This document shows positions 18,162 to 27,116 of a stretch of 64,000 nucleotides of DNA, piece after piece. The notes beneath the pieces are model-generated. The model saw only the letters and a list, made by a program, of their open reading frames with translations, had not been told where the DNA came from and did no database searches. Where the stretch lies: assembly GCA_024695815.1 (NCBI GenBank), contig JAILHK010000011.1:1-64000 (forward strand). Reading direction: 5' to 3'. Both the position numbers and the translations under genes were made by a program. The DNA comes from Prevotella sp. Lineage in GTDB: Bacteria; Bacteroidota; Bacteroidia; Bacteroidales; Bacteroidaceae. Position 1 is the first letter of the stretch. Each line of letters starts with the position of its first letter.

Positions 18162-19100
18162 ATGAAGAAAATTCTAGTTACTGGAGGTGCTGGGTTTATA
18201 GGCTCACATCTTTGCGAACGTCTGGTAAACGAAGGAAATGATGTAATATGCCTTGACAATTTCTATTCTGGTTCGAAAGAAAACGTGTGGCACTTGATTG
18301 GCAAGCCAAACTTCGAACTGGTGCGCCACGATGTCGTCAATCCATACTGGGCAGAAGTCGATGAAATCTATAATCTGGCATGTCCGGCATCGCCTATCTA
18401 CTACCAAAACGATCCGATACAGACAACAAAGACCTCTGTATTTGGAGCCTACCACATGCTTGGTCTGGCTCGTCGAACACACTGCAAGATATTACAATCG
18501 TCAACAAGCGAAGTCTATGGCGACCCCAATGTTCATCCACAACCAGAGAGCTACTGGGGCAATGTAAATCCAATAGGCCGCCGCTCTTGTTATGACGAAG
18601 GCAAGCGTTGTGCTGAGACGTTATTCTTTGACTACCACCGATTGCACGGTGTTCGTTCAAAGGTGATACGCATCTTCAACACCTATGGTCCGCGCATGGC
18701 AGCCAACGACGGACGTGTCGTTTCCAATTTCGTTGTCCAAGCACTACGTGGAGAAGACATTACCATCTACGGTGATGGTCAGCAGACACGCTCTTTCCAA
18801 TATGTCAGCGACCTGATTGAAGGCATGATTAGAGTGATGGCTACCGATGATTCATTCCTAGGTCCTGTGAATTTGGGTAATCCAGGCGAATTCACCATGC
18901 TCGAACTGGCAGAAAAAGTGCTGCAAAAGGTTGGCGGCAAGAGTAAGATTGTATTCCAGCCCCTGCCCAGCGACGACCCAAAGATGCGCCGTCCAGACAT
19001 CACATTAGCCAAAGAAAAGCTTGGCTGGGAGCCCAAGGTGAAGCTCGACGAAGGACTCAATTATATCATTGACTACTTCCGTAAAAAGCTAAACACTTGA
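18162..19100 (+). CDS. UDP-glucuronate decarboxylase-like SDR (UDP-xylose synthase)
   Basis: A 312-residue extended short-chain dehydrogenase. The Rossmann NAD-binding motif is [11 protein letters not shown] (residues 7-17). The catalytic residues are Ser/Thr in [10 protein letters not shown] (about residue 115) and the YxxxK pair in SCYDEGKR (about residues 145-152). The block [17 protein letters not shown] and the [10 protein letters not shown] segment are hallmarks of UDP-glucuronate decarboxylases, which convert UDP-glucuronate to UDP-xylose. It has a strong own promoter and no close partner gene. Related epimerases or dehydratases are less likely given the [10 protein letters not shown] motif. 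Confidence 0.88.
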   Translation: MKKILVTGGAGFIGSHLCERLVNEGNDVICLDNFYSGSKENVWHLIGKPNFELVRHDVVNPYWAEVDEIYNLACPASPIYYQNDPIQTTKTSVFGAYHMLGLARRTHCKILQSSTSEVYGDPNVHPQPESYWGNVNPIGRRSCYDEGKRCAETLFFDYHRLHGVRSKVIRIFNTYGPRMAANDGRVVSNFVVQALRGEDITIYGDGQQTRSFQYVSDLIEGMIRVMATDDSFLGPVNLGNPGEFTMLELAEKVLQKVGGKSKIVFQPLPSDDPKMRRPDITLAKEKLGWEPKVKLDEGLNYIIDYFRKKLNT

Positions 19101-19171
19101 CCTTGAATAAAAAAAAGAGTAAGCACCGTTAATTATTGAAAAGAAAAACCCGCGTTTTACGAATTATTTTG

Positions 19172-19179
19172 TACCTTTG
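19172..19179 (+). promoter_or_regulatory. -7 element of the purH-N/mre operon
   Basis: TACCTTTG, a full -7 consensus, 33 bases before the ATG at 19212. No clear -33 TTTG was seen. Confidence 0.65.
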
Positions 19180-19211
19180 CAGCTCGTTATAATATATCAC
19201 ATATAAATACT

Positions 19212-19805
19212 ATGGCTGAAGTAAAAAAGATTAAGACTGCCTTGATTTCGGTTTTCCACAAAGACGGACTCGACGAGTTATTGAAAAAGCTTAATGCAGA
19301 GGGAGTTAGCTTTCTGTCAACAGGTGGCACACAGAAGTTCATTGAAGAACAGGGTTACAAATGTCAGAAGGTAGAAGATGTCACAACCTACCCTTCTATT
19401 TTGGGTGGACGCGTTAAGACATTGCATCCAAAAGTATTTGGAGGCATTCTGGCACGTCGCGACAACGAAGGCGACCGCGAGCAGATGGCTCAGTACGAGA
19501 TTCCCGAGATTGACCTGGTCATCGTTGACCTCTATCCCTTTGAGCAGACCGTAGCAAGCGGTGCAAGCGAAGCCGACATCATTGAGAAGATTGACATTGG
19601 CGGTATCTCACTGATTCGCGCTGCTGCCAAGAACTTCAAAGACGTAGTCATCGTTCCTTCAAAAGCTGAGTACAGCGTACTGCTCGACATTCTGAACAAG
19701 AAGGGTGCTCAGACCGACATTGAGGACCGCAAAATGTTTGCCACCCGTGCTTTTGGCGTCAGCAGTCATTACGACACAGCCATTCACAGCTGGTTTGAAA
19801 AATAA
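19212..19805 (+). CDS. purH: Stand-alone IMP cyclohydrolase (N-terminal half of PurH)
   Basis: A 197-residue protein covering only the MGS-like IMP cyclohydrolase domain of PurH. The signatures are LSTGGTQKFIEEQG (about residues 35-48), YPSILGGRVKTLHPKVFGG (about residues 60-79) and DLYPFEQTV. It catalyses closure of FAICAR to IMP, the last step of purine synthesis. Full-length PurH is roughly 500-520 residues and also carries the AICAR transformylase domain; here the frame ends with a normal stop and mreB starts 20 bases later. Nothing downstream encodes the missing domain, so transformylase must come from another gene. The gene sits at the usual purH position before mreB, so this is a domain loss or split of the ancestral gene, not a random fragment. 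Confidence 0.88.
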   Translation: MAEVKKIKTALISVFHKDGLDELLKKLNAEGVSFLSTGGTQKFIEEQGYKCQKVEDVTTYPSILGGRVKTLHPKVFGGILARRDNEGDREQMAQYEIPEIDLVIVDLYPFEQTVASGASEADIIEKIDIGGISLIRAAAKNFKDVVIVPSKAEYSVLLDILNKKGAQTDIEDRKMFATRAFGVSSHYDTAIHSWFEK

Positions 19806-19824
19806 TAATTGATTAATAACATTA

Positions 19825-20847
19825 ATGGGTTTTTTCAGTTTTAGACAAGAGCTGGCCATGGACCTTGGCACAGCAAACACAATTATCATCAGTGATGACA
19901 AGATTGTGGTAGACGAGCCCTCTGTCGTAGCGCTCGACCGTCGTACGGACAAGATGATTGCCGTAGGACAAAAGGCCAAGTTAATGTACGAAAAGACGCA
20001 CGATAGCATTCGTACCATCCGTCCATTGCGCGATGGTGTGATTGCCGACTTCTCTGCTTGCGAACAAATGATGCGTGGACTCATCAACATGGTTCACACC
20101 GGACATCATTTCTTCTCACCTTCTCTGCGCATGGTCATCGGTGTTCCTTCCGGTTCTACCGAAGTAGAGCTGCGTGCCGTACGCGACTCTGCCGAGCATG
20201 CCAACGGCCGCGATGTCTATCTGATTTTCGAGCCCATGGCAGCAGCCATCGGTATTGGCGTTGACGTTGAAGCCCCCGAAGGAAACATGATTGTTGACAT
20301 CGGTGGTGGTTCTACCGAGATTGCCGTCATCTCACTGGGTGGCATTGTATCCAACAACTCCATCCGTACGGCCGGTGATGATCTGACTACCGACATTCAG
20401 GAATACATGCTTCGCCAGCATAACATCAAAGTTTCCGAGCGCATGGCCGAACGTATCAAGATTCACGTAGGCTCTGCATTGACCGACCTTGGTGACGAAG
20501 CACCCGAAGACTACATCGTACGCGGTCCAAACCGTATCACAGCCCTGCCTATGGAGGTGCCTGTATGCTATCAGGAGATTGCGCACTGCTTGGACAAGAC
20601 CATTGCCAAGATTGAGAATGCCGTTCTCTCTGCTTTGGAGAGCACACCTCCCGAGTTGTATGCTGATATCGTCAAGAACGGTATCTACCTTAGCGGTGGT
20701 GGTGCATTACTGCGTGGTCTCGACCAGCGTCTGACGGACAAGATGAACATTCAGTTCCATGTTCCTGAAGATCCTCTCCGCTCTGTTGCTAAGGGTGCAG
20801 GTATTGCACTTAAGAATGTTGACCGATTCTCGTTCTTGATGCGATAG
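19825..20847 (+). CDS. mreB: Rod-shape actin homologue MreB
   Basis: A 340-residue actin-fold ATPase. Visible motifs are MDLGTANTII (phosphate 1), IGVPSGSTEVELRAVRDSAEHANGR (split here, about residues 110-135), DIGGGSTEIAVISLGG (phosphate 2, about residues 160-175) and the adenosine motif LSGGGALLRGLD (about residue 290). It forms membrane-associated filaments that guide lateral peptidoglycan synthesis. It follows purH by 20 bases and overlaps mreC by one base. Length and motifs are normal for the family. Confidence 0.97.
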   Translation: MGFFSFRQELAMDLGTANTIIISDDKIVVDEPSVVALDRRTDKMIAVGQKAKLMYEKTHDSIRTIRPLRDGVIADFSACEQMMRGLINMVHTGHHFFSPSLRMVIGVPSGSTEVELRAVRDSAEHANGRDVYLIFEPMAAAIGIGVDVEAPEGNMIVDIGGGSTEIAVISLGGIVSNNSIRTAGDDLTTDIQEYMLRQHNIKVSERMAERIKIHVGSALTDLGDEAPEDYIVRGPNRITALPMEVPVCYQEIAHCLDKTIAKIENAVLSALESTPPELYADIVKNGIYLSGGGALLRGLDQRLTDKMNIQFHVPEDPLRSVAKGAGIALKNVDRFSFLMR

Positions 20848-21707
20848 TGAATAATCTGCTCGCATTCATCATCAAATACTACCACTGGCTGATTTTCCTT
20901 GTATTGGAAATCGTCAGTGGTGTGATGTTGTTTGGATACAACAACTACCAGGGTAGCATGTGGGTATCCTCATCGAATGCTATAGCAGGAAAAGTATATG
21001 AATGGCAATCCAGCTTCTGGCAGTTTTTCTCTCTGACCCAGCGCAGCGAACAATTGACGCAGCGCAACATCTACTTAGAAGAAAAACTGCACGAGCTCAG
21101 GAAAGAGAATGCCAGACTGCGAGGAGACACCACCCTATTCTTGCCCGACGAGAAACAAGTGTTGAGTCAGACAAGATGGATTCCTGCCAAGGTGGTTGAC
21201 AATTCCATTAACAATCCCGACAACTTGATAACCATTGATCGCGGCAGTGCCGATGGCATCAAACGCGACATGGGTGTGATTTGTGGTAAAGGCATCGTGG
21301 GCGTTGTCTATATGGTCAACGACCACTATTCCGTGGTACTGCCCGTGCTGAACCGCCATTCACACATCAGTTGTACCATCCGCGAGAGCGACTATTTCGG
21401 TTATCTGGTATGGGATGGTAAAGATCCAGCCATCGCCTATTTGGAAGATGTGCCTCGTCATGCCATTATCAAGAAAGGCTATTGGGTAGAGACCAGTGGT
21501 TTCTCTACCATTTTCCCTCCGGGCATCTCCGTAGGTAGGATATTAGCCATTTACAACTCGTCCGACGGTCTTTCCTATCGTGTGAAGGTCCGCCTCTCTA
21601 CAGATTTTGGTAAGCTGCGCGACGTATGTGTGTTCGACGATTCCTCGATTGCCGAGCGTGCACGTCTGAATGCTGCAGCCAATGACTCACTGTCAAAACT
21701 GAAGTAA
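20847..21707 (+). CDS. mreC: Rod-shape-determining protein MreC
   Basis: A 286-residue single-pass protein starting with GTG at 20847, whose G is the last base of the mreB stop. An N-terminal helix (WLIFLVLEIVSGVMLFGY) is followed by a coiled coil (about residues 65-95, LTQRNIYLEEKLHELRKENARL) and a beta-rich periplasmic domain with NLITIDRGSADGIKRDMGV and GFSTIFPPGISVG. It links MreB to the periplasmic synthesis machinery. Start chosen because the frame and overlap match the normal mreB-mreC junction. Confidence 0.93.
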   Translation: MNNLLAFIIKYYHWLIFLVLEIVSGVMLFGYNNYQGSMWVSSSNAIAGKVYEWQSSFWQFFSLTQRSEQLTQRNIYLEEKLHELRKENARLRGDTTLFLPDEKQVLSQTRWIPAKVVDNSINNPDNLITIDRGSADGIKRDMGVICGKGIVGVVYMVNDHYSVVLPVLNRHSHISCTIRESDYFGYLVWDGKDPAIAYLEDVPRHAIIKKGYWVETSGFSTIFPPGISVGRILAIYNSSDGLSYRVKVRLSTDFGKLRDVCVFDDSSIAERARLNAAANDSLSKLK

Positions 21708-21710
21708 GCA

Positions 21711-22211
21711 ATGATATACGATCTATTAAAACGGGTGATGCAATTCGTGCTTCTTGGACTGTCACAGGTGCTTGTATTCAACGGCATGGACATTTTAAAT
21801 GGAGCCTTTCCCCTCATCTATGTTTACTTCATCATCATGTTTCCACGCAACTACCCTAAATGGGCTATTCTGTTGTGGAGTTTCGCCATGGGTGTCACCA
21901 TGGACATGTTCACCAACACCCCCGGTGTTGCTGCGATGTCACTCACACTGATTGGTGCATTGCAACCCTACTTGTTAGAGCTCTTCCTGCCTCGCAATGC
22001 CGACGACTATATCAAGACATCCATCCACACACTAGGTTTTGGCAAGTTCCTGTCGCTGACCTATATCCTGGTCAACATCTATTGCTTGGCATTCTATACC
22101 ATCGAAGCATTCAGCTTCTTCAACTTCTTCCATTGGTTCATGTGTATCATTGGAAGCAGCCTACTCACAACCGTATTAATCCTGGCCTTAGAGAGTCTCA
22201 GAAAGAAATAA
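21711..22211 (+). CDS. mreD: Rod-shape-determining protein MreD
   Basis: A 166-residue membrane protein with about five hydrophobic helices. Its position directly after mreC (three-base gap) and the segment NGAFPLIYVYFIIMFPRNYP identify it; MreD proteins are poorly conserved, so context carries much of the call. It belongs to the elongasome with MreB, MreC, PBP2 and RodA. Confidence 0.88.
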   Translation: MIYDLLKRVMQFVLLGLSQVLVFNGMDILNGAFPLIYVYFIIMFPRNYPKWAILLWSFAMGVTMDMFTNTPGVAAMSLTLIGALQPYLLELFLPRNADDYIKTSIHTLGFGKFLSLTYILVNIYCLAFYTIEAFSFFNFFHWFMCIIGSSLLTTVLILALESLRKK

Positions 22212-22224
22212 AAAGAAGGAAAAA

Positions 22225-24075
22225 GTGAAAGATAACTCAGGCGAATATAGAAAGCTTGTCATTGCCATGGTGGCTGTTGCAATTGTCACCATCTATATCC
22301 TTCGTCTGTTCTCACTACAGCTGATGAGCGACGACTATAAGAAGAACGCCGACTCTAACGCCTTTCTGAAACGTATCGAGTATCCTGCACGTGGCATCAT
22401 CACCGACCGCAACGGCGAGCTGTTGGTTTATAACCAGCCCGCCTACGACATCATGGTGGTGGTCAACGAAGCCAAGGATCAGTTCGACACGCTAGAACTC
22501 TGTCAGTCGCTGAATATCACCCGCGAAGAGTTCGACCAACGCATGGAGATGATGAAGGACCGCAACAAGAATCCCGGTTACTCGCGTTTCACCCAACAGA
22601 TGTTCATGAGTCAGTTGTCCGACCAGGAGTTCAGCATCTTCCAAGAAAAGAAATACCGTTTCCCCGGCTTTTACGTACAAAAGCGCAGCATCCGTCAATA
22701 CCGCTATCCCTTTGCAGCGCATGTCCTGGGCGACGTTGCCGAGGTATCGCCTGCCGATATCGAGAACGACGACTACTATCAGCCTGGCGACTATATTGGC
22801 AAGTTAGGAGTAGAACGCTCGTACGAACAACAGCTACGCGGTAAGAAAGGCGTACAGATTCTGTTGCGCGATGCCCATGGCCGCATACAAGGCAGTTATC
22901 AGAATGGATTATACGACAGAAAGCCCGTGGCTGGCAAGAACCTGACCCTCAGCATTGACTATAAGCTTCAGGAACTGGGCGAAAGACTGCTGGAAGGCAA
23001 GATTGGCTCTATTGTAGCCATCGAGCCAAAAACTGGCGAGGTGCTCTGTATGGTCAGCTCACCCAGCTACGACCCACGCATGATGGTGGGCCGTAAGCGC
23101 TCCAAGAGTCATAATCAACTGAATCGAAATACTTGGAAACCCCTGCTCAACCGCAGTATCATGGGTCAATATCCTCCCGGTTCAACCTTCAAGACCACCC
23201 AGGCACTCACCTTCTTGAGCGAGGGCATCATCACCGCCCAGACAGCCTACCCCTGCTACCACGGATTTGTCTTCAAGGGTCTTCGCGTGGGTTGTCATGG
23301 TCATGCCTCTCCCCTGCCCCTGGTGCCAGCCATTTCCACCTCGTGCAACGGCTATTTCTGTTGGGGCCTCTATCACATGATAGGCAACCGCCAAAAATAC
23401 CACACCGTACAGGATGCCATGAACACCTGGCGCGACTATATGGTATCGATGGGCTTTGGCTATCAGTTAGGCATCGACCTCCCCGGCGAGAAACGAGGCC
23501 TTATCCCCAACGCACAGTTCTACGACAAAGCCTATAAGGGCTCGTGGAACGGACTCACCATCATTAGTATCTCCATTGGTCAGGGCGAGGTGAACGCCAC
23601 GCCACTGCAGATTGCAAATCTGGGTGCCACAATTGCCAACCGTGGCTATTTCATCACCCCCCACGTGGTCAAGAAGATTAAAGGCGAAAAGCTGGACACC
23701 CTCTATACCAACAAGCGCTATACCAAGGCCAACAAGCAAGCCTACGACTATGTGGTACAGGGCATGCGCTCTGCCGTTCTCGGAGGAACATGTAAGGCCT
23801 TAGCCGGCTACGACTTCATGGCATGCGGTAAAACAGGTACAGCCCAGAACCGCGGTCACGACCACTCCGTGTTTATGGGCTTTGCACCGATGGACGAGCC
23901 TAAGATAGCCGTGGCTGTCTATGTAGAGAATGGTGGATGGGGTGCCACTTATGGTGTGCCCATCGGTGGACTTATCATGGAACAATTTATCAATGGCGAG
24001 CTCTCGGCAGCATCCAAGAGCAAGGCCAGCGAGATACAACATAAACGTATTGACTATGGAGCAGGCGACAGATAA
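22225..24075 (+). CDS. mrdA: Penicillin-binding protein 2 (elongation transpeptidase)
   Basis: A 616-residue class B PBP starting at GTG 22225. An N-terminal helix (VIAMVAVAIVTIYILRLFSLQL) is followed by a dimerisation domain (RGIITDRNGELLVYNQPAYD) and a transpeptidase domain. The active-site motifs are SxxK in GSTFKT (about residue 317), SxN in TSCNGYF (about residue 375) and KTG in CGKTGTAQN (about residue 535). It cross-links peptidoglycan during elongation. It overlaps rodA by 20 bases, the usual arrangement for this synthase pair. Confidence 0.95.
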   Translation: MKDNSGEYRKLVIAMVAVAIVTIYILRLFSLQLMSDDYKKNADSNAFLKRIEYPARGIITDRNGELLVYNQPAYDIMVVVNEAKDQFDTLELCQSLNITREEFDQRMEMMKDRNKNPGYSRFTQQMFMSQLSDQEFSIFQEKKYRFPGFYVQKRSIRQYRYPFAAHVLGDVAEVSPADIENDDYYQPGDYIGKLGVERSYEQQLRGKKGVQILLRDAHGRIQGSYQNGLYDRKPVAGKNLTLSIDYKLQELGERLLEGKIGSIVAIEPKTGEVLCMVSSPSYDPRMMVGRKRSKSHNQLNRNTWKPLLNRSIMGQYPPGSTFKTTQALTFLSEGIITAQTAYPCYHGFVFKGLRVGCHGHASPLPLVPAISTSCNGYFCWGLYHMIGNRQKYHTVQDAMNTWRDYMVSMGFGYQLGIDLPGEKRGLIPNAQFYDKAYKGSWNGLTIISISIGQGEVNATPLQIANLGATIANRGYFITPHVVKKIKGEKLDTLYTNKRYTKANKQAYDYVVQGMRSAVLGGTCKALAGYDFMACGKTGTAQNRGHDHSVFMGFAPMDEPKIAVAVYVENGGWGATYGVPIGGLIMEQFINGELSAASKSKASEIQHKRIDYGAGDR

Positions 24076-25525
24076 ACATCCCGGTGTATTGCGGTCTATT
24101 GACTGGTGGACCATCGCCATCTACATGGCGCTGCTCACCTTTGGTTGGCTGAGTGTCTGTGGTGCCAGCTACAGCTTTGAAGAACCCAACCTCTTCTCGT
24201 TGTCCGCCCGTTCCGGCATGCAGATTGTGTGGATTGGCACCTCACTGTTTCTGGGTCTGGTCCTGCTGCTGCTCGACGACAGGTTCTACGACACCTTTGC
24301 CTTTGTCATCTATGGTGTCTTACTACTCCTGCTATTTGGCACCATCTTCAATCCCCACAGCATCAAGGGTTCACACTCCTGGCTTGTGTTAGGTCCGCTA
24401 CGACTGCAACCAGCAGAGTTTGCCAAGTTTGCCACGGCGCTGGCATTGGCCAAGTTCATGGGACGTTTCCGCTATAACATCCACGACACCAAGGACTTCC
24501 TACTGACGTTGGCTATCATCTTCGTACCCATGTTTTTCATTGTCATGCAGCGAGAGACAGGTTCCGCCTTGGTCTATCTGTCCTTCTTCCTCATGCTCTA
24601 TCGAGAAGGCATGACCGGCAGCGTCTTGTTCACCGGTGCTGCAATGGTGATCTACTTCGTCATTGGCATCCGCTATGCCGAACCGCTGCTGTTCGACACG
24701 CCCACATCCATTGGCAGGTTCATTGTCCTGCTGCTCATCCAGATATTCTCCTCTGCCCTCATTGGCATCTACTGTCGCAATCAGAAACAGGCCCTTCACT
24801 GTCTGGGGCTGTGCCTGGGCACCACCCTGCTCTGCTTGCTGTTCTCTGTTTACGTCATTCCCTTCGACCTTTTCTGGGTTCAGATGGCTCTCAGCCTCAT
24901 ACTCATAGGCTATCTGTTGTGGCAGGCACTGTTTACCCGTTTCCAGAACTACCTATGGATAGCCCTGTTTGCCATGGGGTCTATTTTGTTTTTCAGCTCA
25001 GCAGACTATGCACTGAACAACATCCTTGAGCCCCACCAGCGCACACGTATCAACGTGCTGTTGGGTTTGGAAGAAGACCTTAAGGGAGCAGGCTACAACG
25101 TGCATCAGAGTGAGATAGCCATTGGCTCTGGCGGTCTCCGCGGCAAAGGTTTTCTGAATGGCACGCAGACCAAGCTAAAGTACGTGCCCGAGCAAGACAC
25201 CGACTTTATCTTCTGTACAGTGGGTGAAGAGGAAGGATTTGTGGGTGCAGCCAGTGTGCTGCTGCTGTTTCTGGCGTTGATATTACGTTTGATACAATTG
25301 GCCGAACGTCAATCAACAGCCTATGGACGTGTCTATGGCTATTGTGTGGTATCCATATTCCTATTCCACGTGTTCATCAATGTGGGCATGGTACTAGGAC
25401 TAACCCCCGTTATTGGCATTCCACTGCCTTTCTTCTCGTACGGCGGTTCGTCGCTATGGGGCTTCACGTTCCTGTTGTTCATATTCCTGCGCATCGATGC
25501 TGGCAGGAACATGGCACACCGCTAA
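24056..25525 (+). CDS. rodA: SEDS glycosyltransferase RodA
   Basis: A 489-residue polytopic protein starting at ATG 24056; the longer open frame back to 23930 lies inside mrdA and is rejected. Features of the SEDS family are GSHSWLVLGPLRLQPAEFAK (about residues 105-124), QRETGSALVYLSFF (about residue 165), LRGKGFLNGTQTKLKYVPEQDTDFIF (about residues 365-390) and YGGSSLWGFTFLL near the C-terminus. It polymerises glycan strands with PBP2. A somewhat long middle section (about residues 220-310) adds extra helices, as in other Bacteroidota RodA proteins. Last gene of the operon, convergent with gldH. Confidence 0.95.
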   Translation: MEQATDKHPGVLRSIDWWTIAIYMALLTFGWLSVCGASYSFEEPNLFSLSARSGMQIVWIGTSLFLGLVLLLLDDRFYDTFAFVIYGVLLLLLFGTIFNPHSIKGSHSWLVLGPLRLQPAEFAKFATALALAKFMGRFRYNIHDTKDFLLTLAIIFVPMFFIVMQRETGSALVYLSFFLMLYREGMTGSVLFTGAAMVIYFVIGIRYAEPLLFDTPTSIGRFIVLLLIQIFSSALIGIYCRNQKQALHCLGLCLGTTLLCLLFSVYVIPFDLFWVQMALSLILIGYLLWQALFTRFQNYLWIALFAMGSILFFSSADYALNNILEPHQRTRINVLLGLEEDLKGAGYNVHQSEIAIGSGGLRGKGFLNGTQTKLKYVPEQDTDFIFCTVGEEEGFVGAASVLLLFLALILRLIQLAERQSTAYGRVYGYCVVSIFLFHVFINVGMVLGLTPVIGIPLPFFSYGGSSLWGFTFLLFIFLRIDAGRNMAHR

Positions 25526-25527
25526 CC

Positions 25528-25995
25528 CTACTTCAGTTTTTTCAGCGTGACACCGATATCTGCGATACCGGGCAGATTATTATTCAACATATAATGATGT
25601 ACACGTACATATAGAGTATCGCTATCACTCAGCGTCACCTGTCCCAGCGGCAAGGCGTGATAATAGCGACTGATGCCCGTACCCGTCAGCTTACCGGCAC
25701 GGTTGGCCATGTCCACCTGCAGTGTGTCGGTGCGCTGTATTCCCGACACCGACTGCTGACTGGCTACCATTGTCAACTGCATATACGGATACTCCACGCC
25801 GTTGCGCATGCCCAGCTCCTCCTCATAGGTACCGGCAGGTATGCCCGCTATCTGAAAAAACAACGTATCATCTTGTCCCCAGCCATCCAGTTCCACATGT
25901 TCGTAATGGCTGAAAACAGTCTTACGATTGCACCCGACCAATGTCAGTGCAATCGTAAGCAGTATCAGGATGAGCCCTTTATTGCTGTTGCTCAT
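25528..25995 (-). CDS. gldH: Gliding-motility-type lipoprotein GldH
   Basis: About 155 residues from the ATG at 25995. The longer frame upstream is the ricT tail read in another frame. The signal peptide ends in a lipobox (LTIALTLVGCNRK). Conserved features are FSHYEHVELDGWGQDDTLFF and the C-terminal YHALPLGQVTLSDSDTLYVRVHHYML, ending in LPGIADIGVTLKK. GldH is required for gliding in flavobacteria and is retained in non-motile Bacteroidales. It overlaps ricT by 17 bases and is the last gene of the metF-holB-ricT-gldH unit. Exact role in non-gliders unknown. Confidence 0.85.
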   Translation of the reverse strand: MSNSNKGLILILLTIALTLVGCNRKTVFSHYEHVELDGWGQDDTLFFQIAGIPAGTYEEELGMRNGVEYPYMQLTMVASQQSVSGIQRTDTLQVDMANRAGKLTGTGISRYYHALPLGQVTLSDSDTLYVRVHHYMLNNNLPGIADIGVTLKKLK

Positions 25996-27109
25996 TATTA
26001 TTGCGTCTGTCAGACGGCTTTTTCTTTTTCTTCTTTTTCTTCTTAGACTTGTCAAAGCGCGTGATGCTGTCGCCAGCCAACAAGTCCACTGGCCCGTTCT
26101 CCTTCTTCTGATTGCCAGCTTCCTGCAAGCTCTCAGGCTTCTCGCCACGACGGTTCATCTCAATCACCTCCTTGGCGCGCTCGGCCGTAATCGTCTCCAG
26201 GTTGGCAGCGATACGCTTATCGGTAGAGTAAGTGACCAGCCCAGCCAGGATGTCAGCCTTGAAGTAATAGTAGTCCGAGTCGAGCGTCTGCAGTGCTATC
26301 TCTCGACTAGGCAACTGTCGGCCAGCCTCCATATACTCGTCCACCTCGTAATTCAAGCAGCACTTCAGTTTGGCACACATGCCAGCCAGTTTCTGTGGGT
26401 TCAGCGAGATATCCTGATGGCGCGCAGCACCTGTTGACACGCTGATGAAGTTCTTCATCCACGTAGCACAGCACAATTCACGGCCGCAAGGCCCCGTACC
26501 ACCGATACGGCCAGCCTCCTGGCGTGCACCAATCTGTTTCATCTCGATACGCACATGGAAGGCAGCAGCCAGGTCCTTGATCAACTGGCGGAAGTCCACG
26601 CGCTCGTCGGCGATATAGTAGAAGATAGCCTTATTGCCATCGCCCTGATACTCCACGTCGCCAATCTTCATGTCCAGCCCCAGTCCCTTCGCAATCTTTC
26701 TACTCTCGATCATCGTCTGGTGTTCCAGGGCCTTCGCCTCGTGATACTTGTCCATGTCAACCTGGCGCGCCAGACGATAGATGCGCTTAATATCGTCGGC
26801 CGACTTCAGGTTAGCCTTCTTAATCTGCAGTGCCACCAGTCGTCCGGTCAGCGTTACCACACCGATATCATGACCAGGACTAGCCTCAACAGCCACGATG
26901 TCGCCCTTCTTCAGTGGCAGACGATTGATGTTGTGGTAGTAGCCCTTACGTGTATGCTTGAACTGCACCTCGACAAGGTCGGTCGAGTCGGCATTGCCTG
27001 GCACGTCGGCCAGCCAGTCATAGGTATTCAACTGGCGATCCTGTCGGCCGATAGCCTGATGACAGAGTCCGCGATCACAGCCTGTACATATTTCTAATTC
27101 CTTTTCCAT
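25979..27109 (-). CDS. ricT: PSP1/RicT-family regulatory protein
   Basis: A 376-residue protein of the PSP1 (YaaT/RicT) family. The domain runs from about residue 45 to 290, with cysteine-rich signatures GTGPCGRELCCATWM (about residue 210) and KLAGMCAKLKCCLNYE (about residues 240-255). In Bacillus this family helps mRNA processing within an Fe-S-containing Ric complex; the Bacteroidota role is less clear. An extra N-terminal cysteine cluster (CTGCDRGLC, residues 8-16) could also bind metal. The C-terminal tail is a long lysine run followed by NNNEQQQ, likely disordered and possibly nucleic-acid binding. It lies between holB and gldH, a conserved order. Confidence 0.85.
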   Translation of the reverse strand: MEKELEICTGCDRGLCHQAIGRQDRQLNTYDWLADVPGNADSTDLVEVQFKHTRKGYYHNINRLPLKKGDIVAVEASPGHDIGVVTLTGRLVALQIKKANLKSADDIKRIYRLARQVDMDKYHEAKALEHQTMIESRKIAKGLGLDMKIGDVEYQGDGNKAIFYYIADERVDFRQLIKDLAAAFHVRIEMKQIGARQEAGRIGGTGPCGRELCCATWMKNFISVSTGAARHQDISLNPQKLAGMCAKLKCCLNYEVDEYMEAGRQLPSREIALQTLDSDYYYFKADILAGLVTYSTDKRIAANLETITAERAKEVIEMNRRGEKPESLQEAGNQKKENGPVDLLAGDSITRFDKSKKKKKKKKKPSDRRNNNEQQQ

Positions 27110-27116
27110 TTCACTA

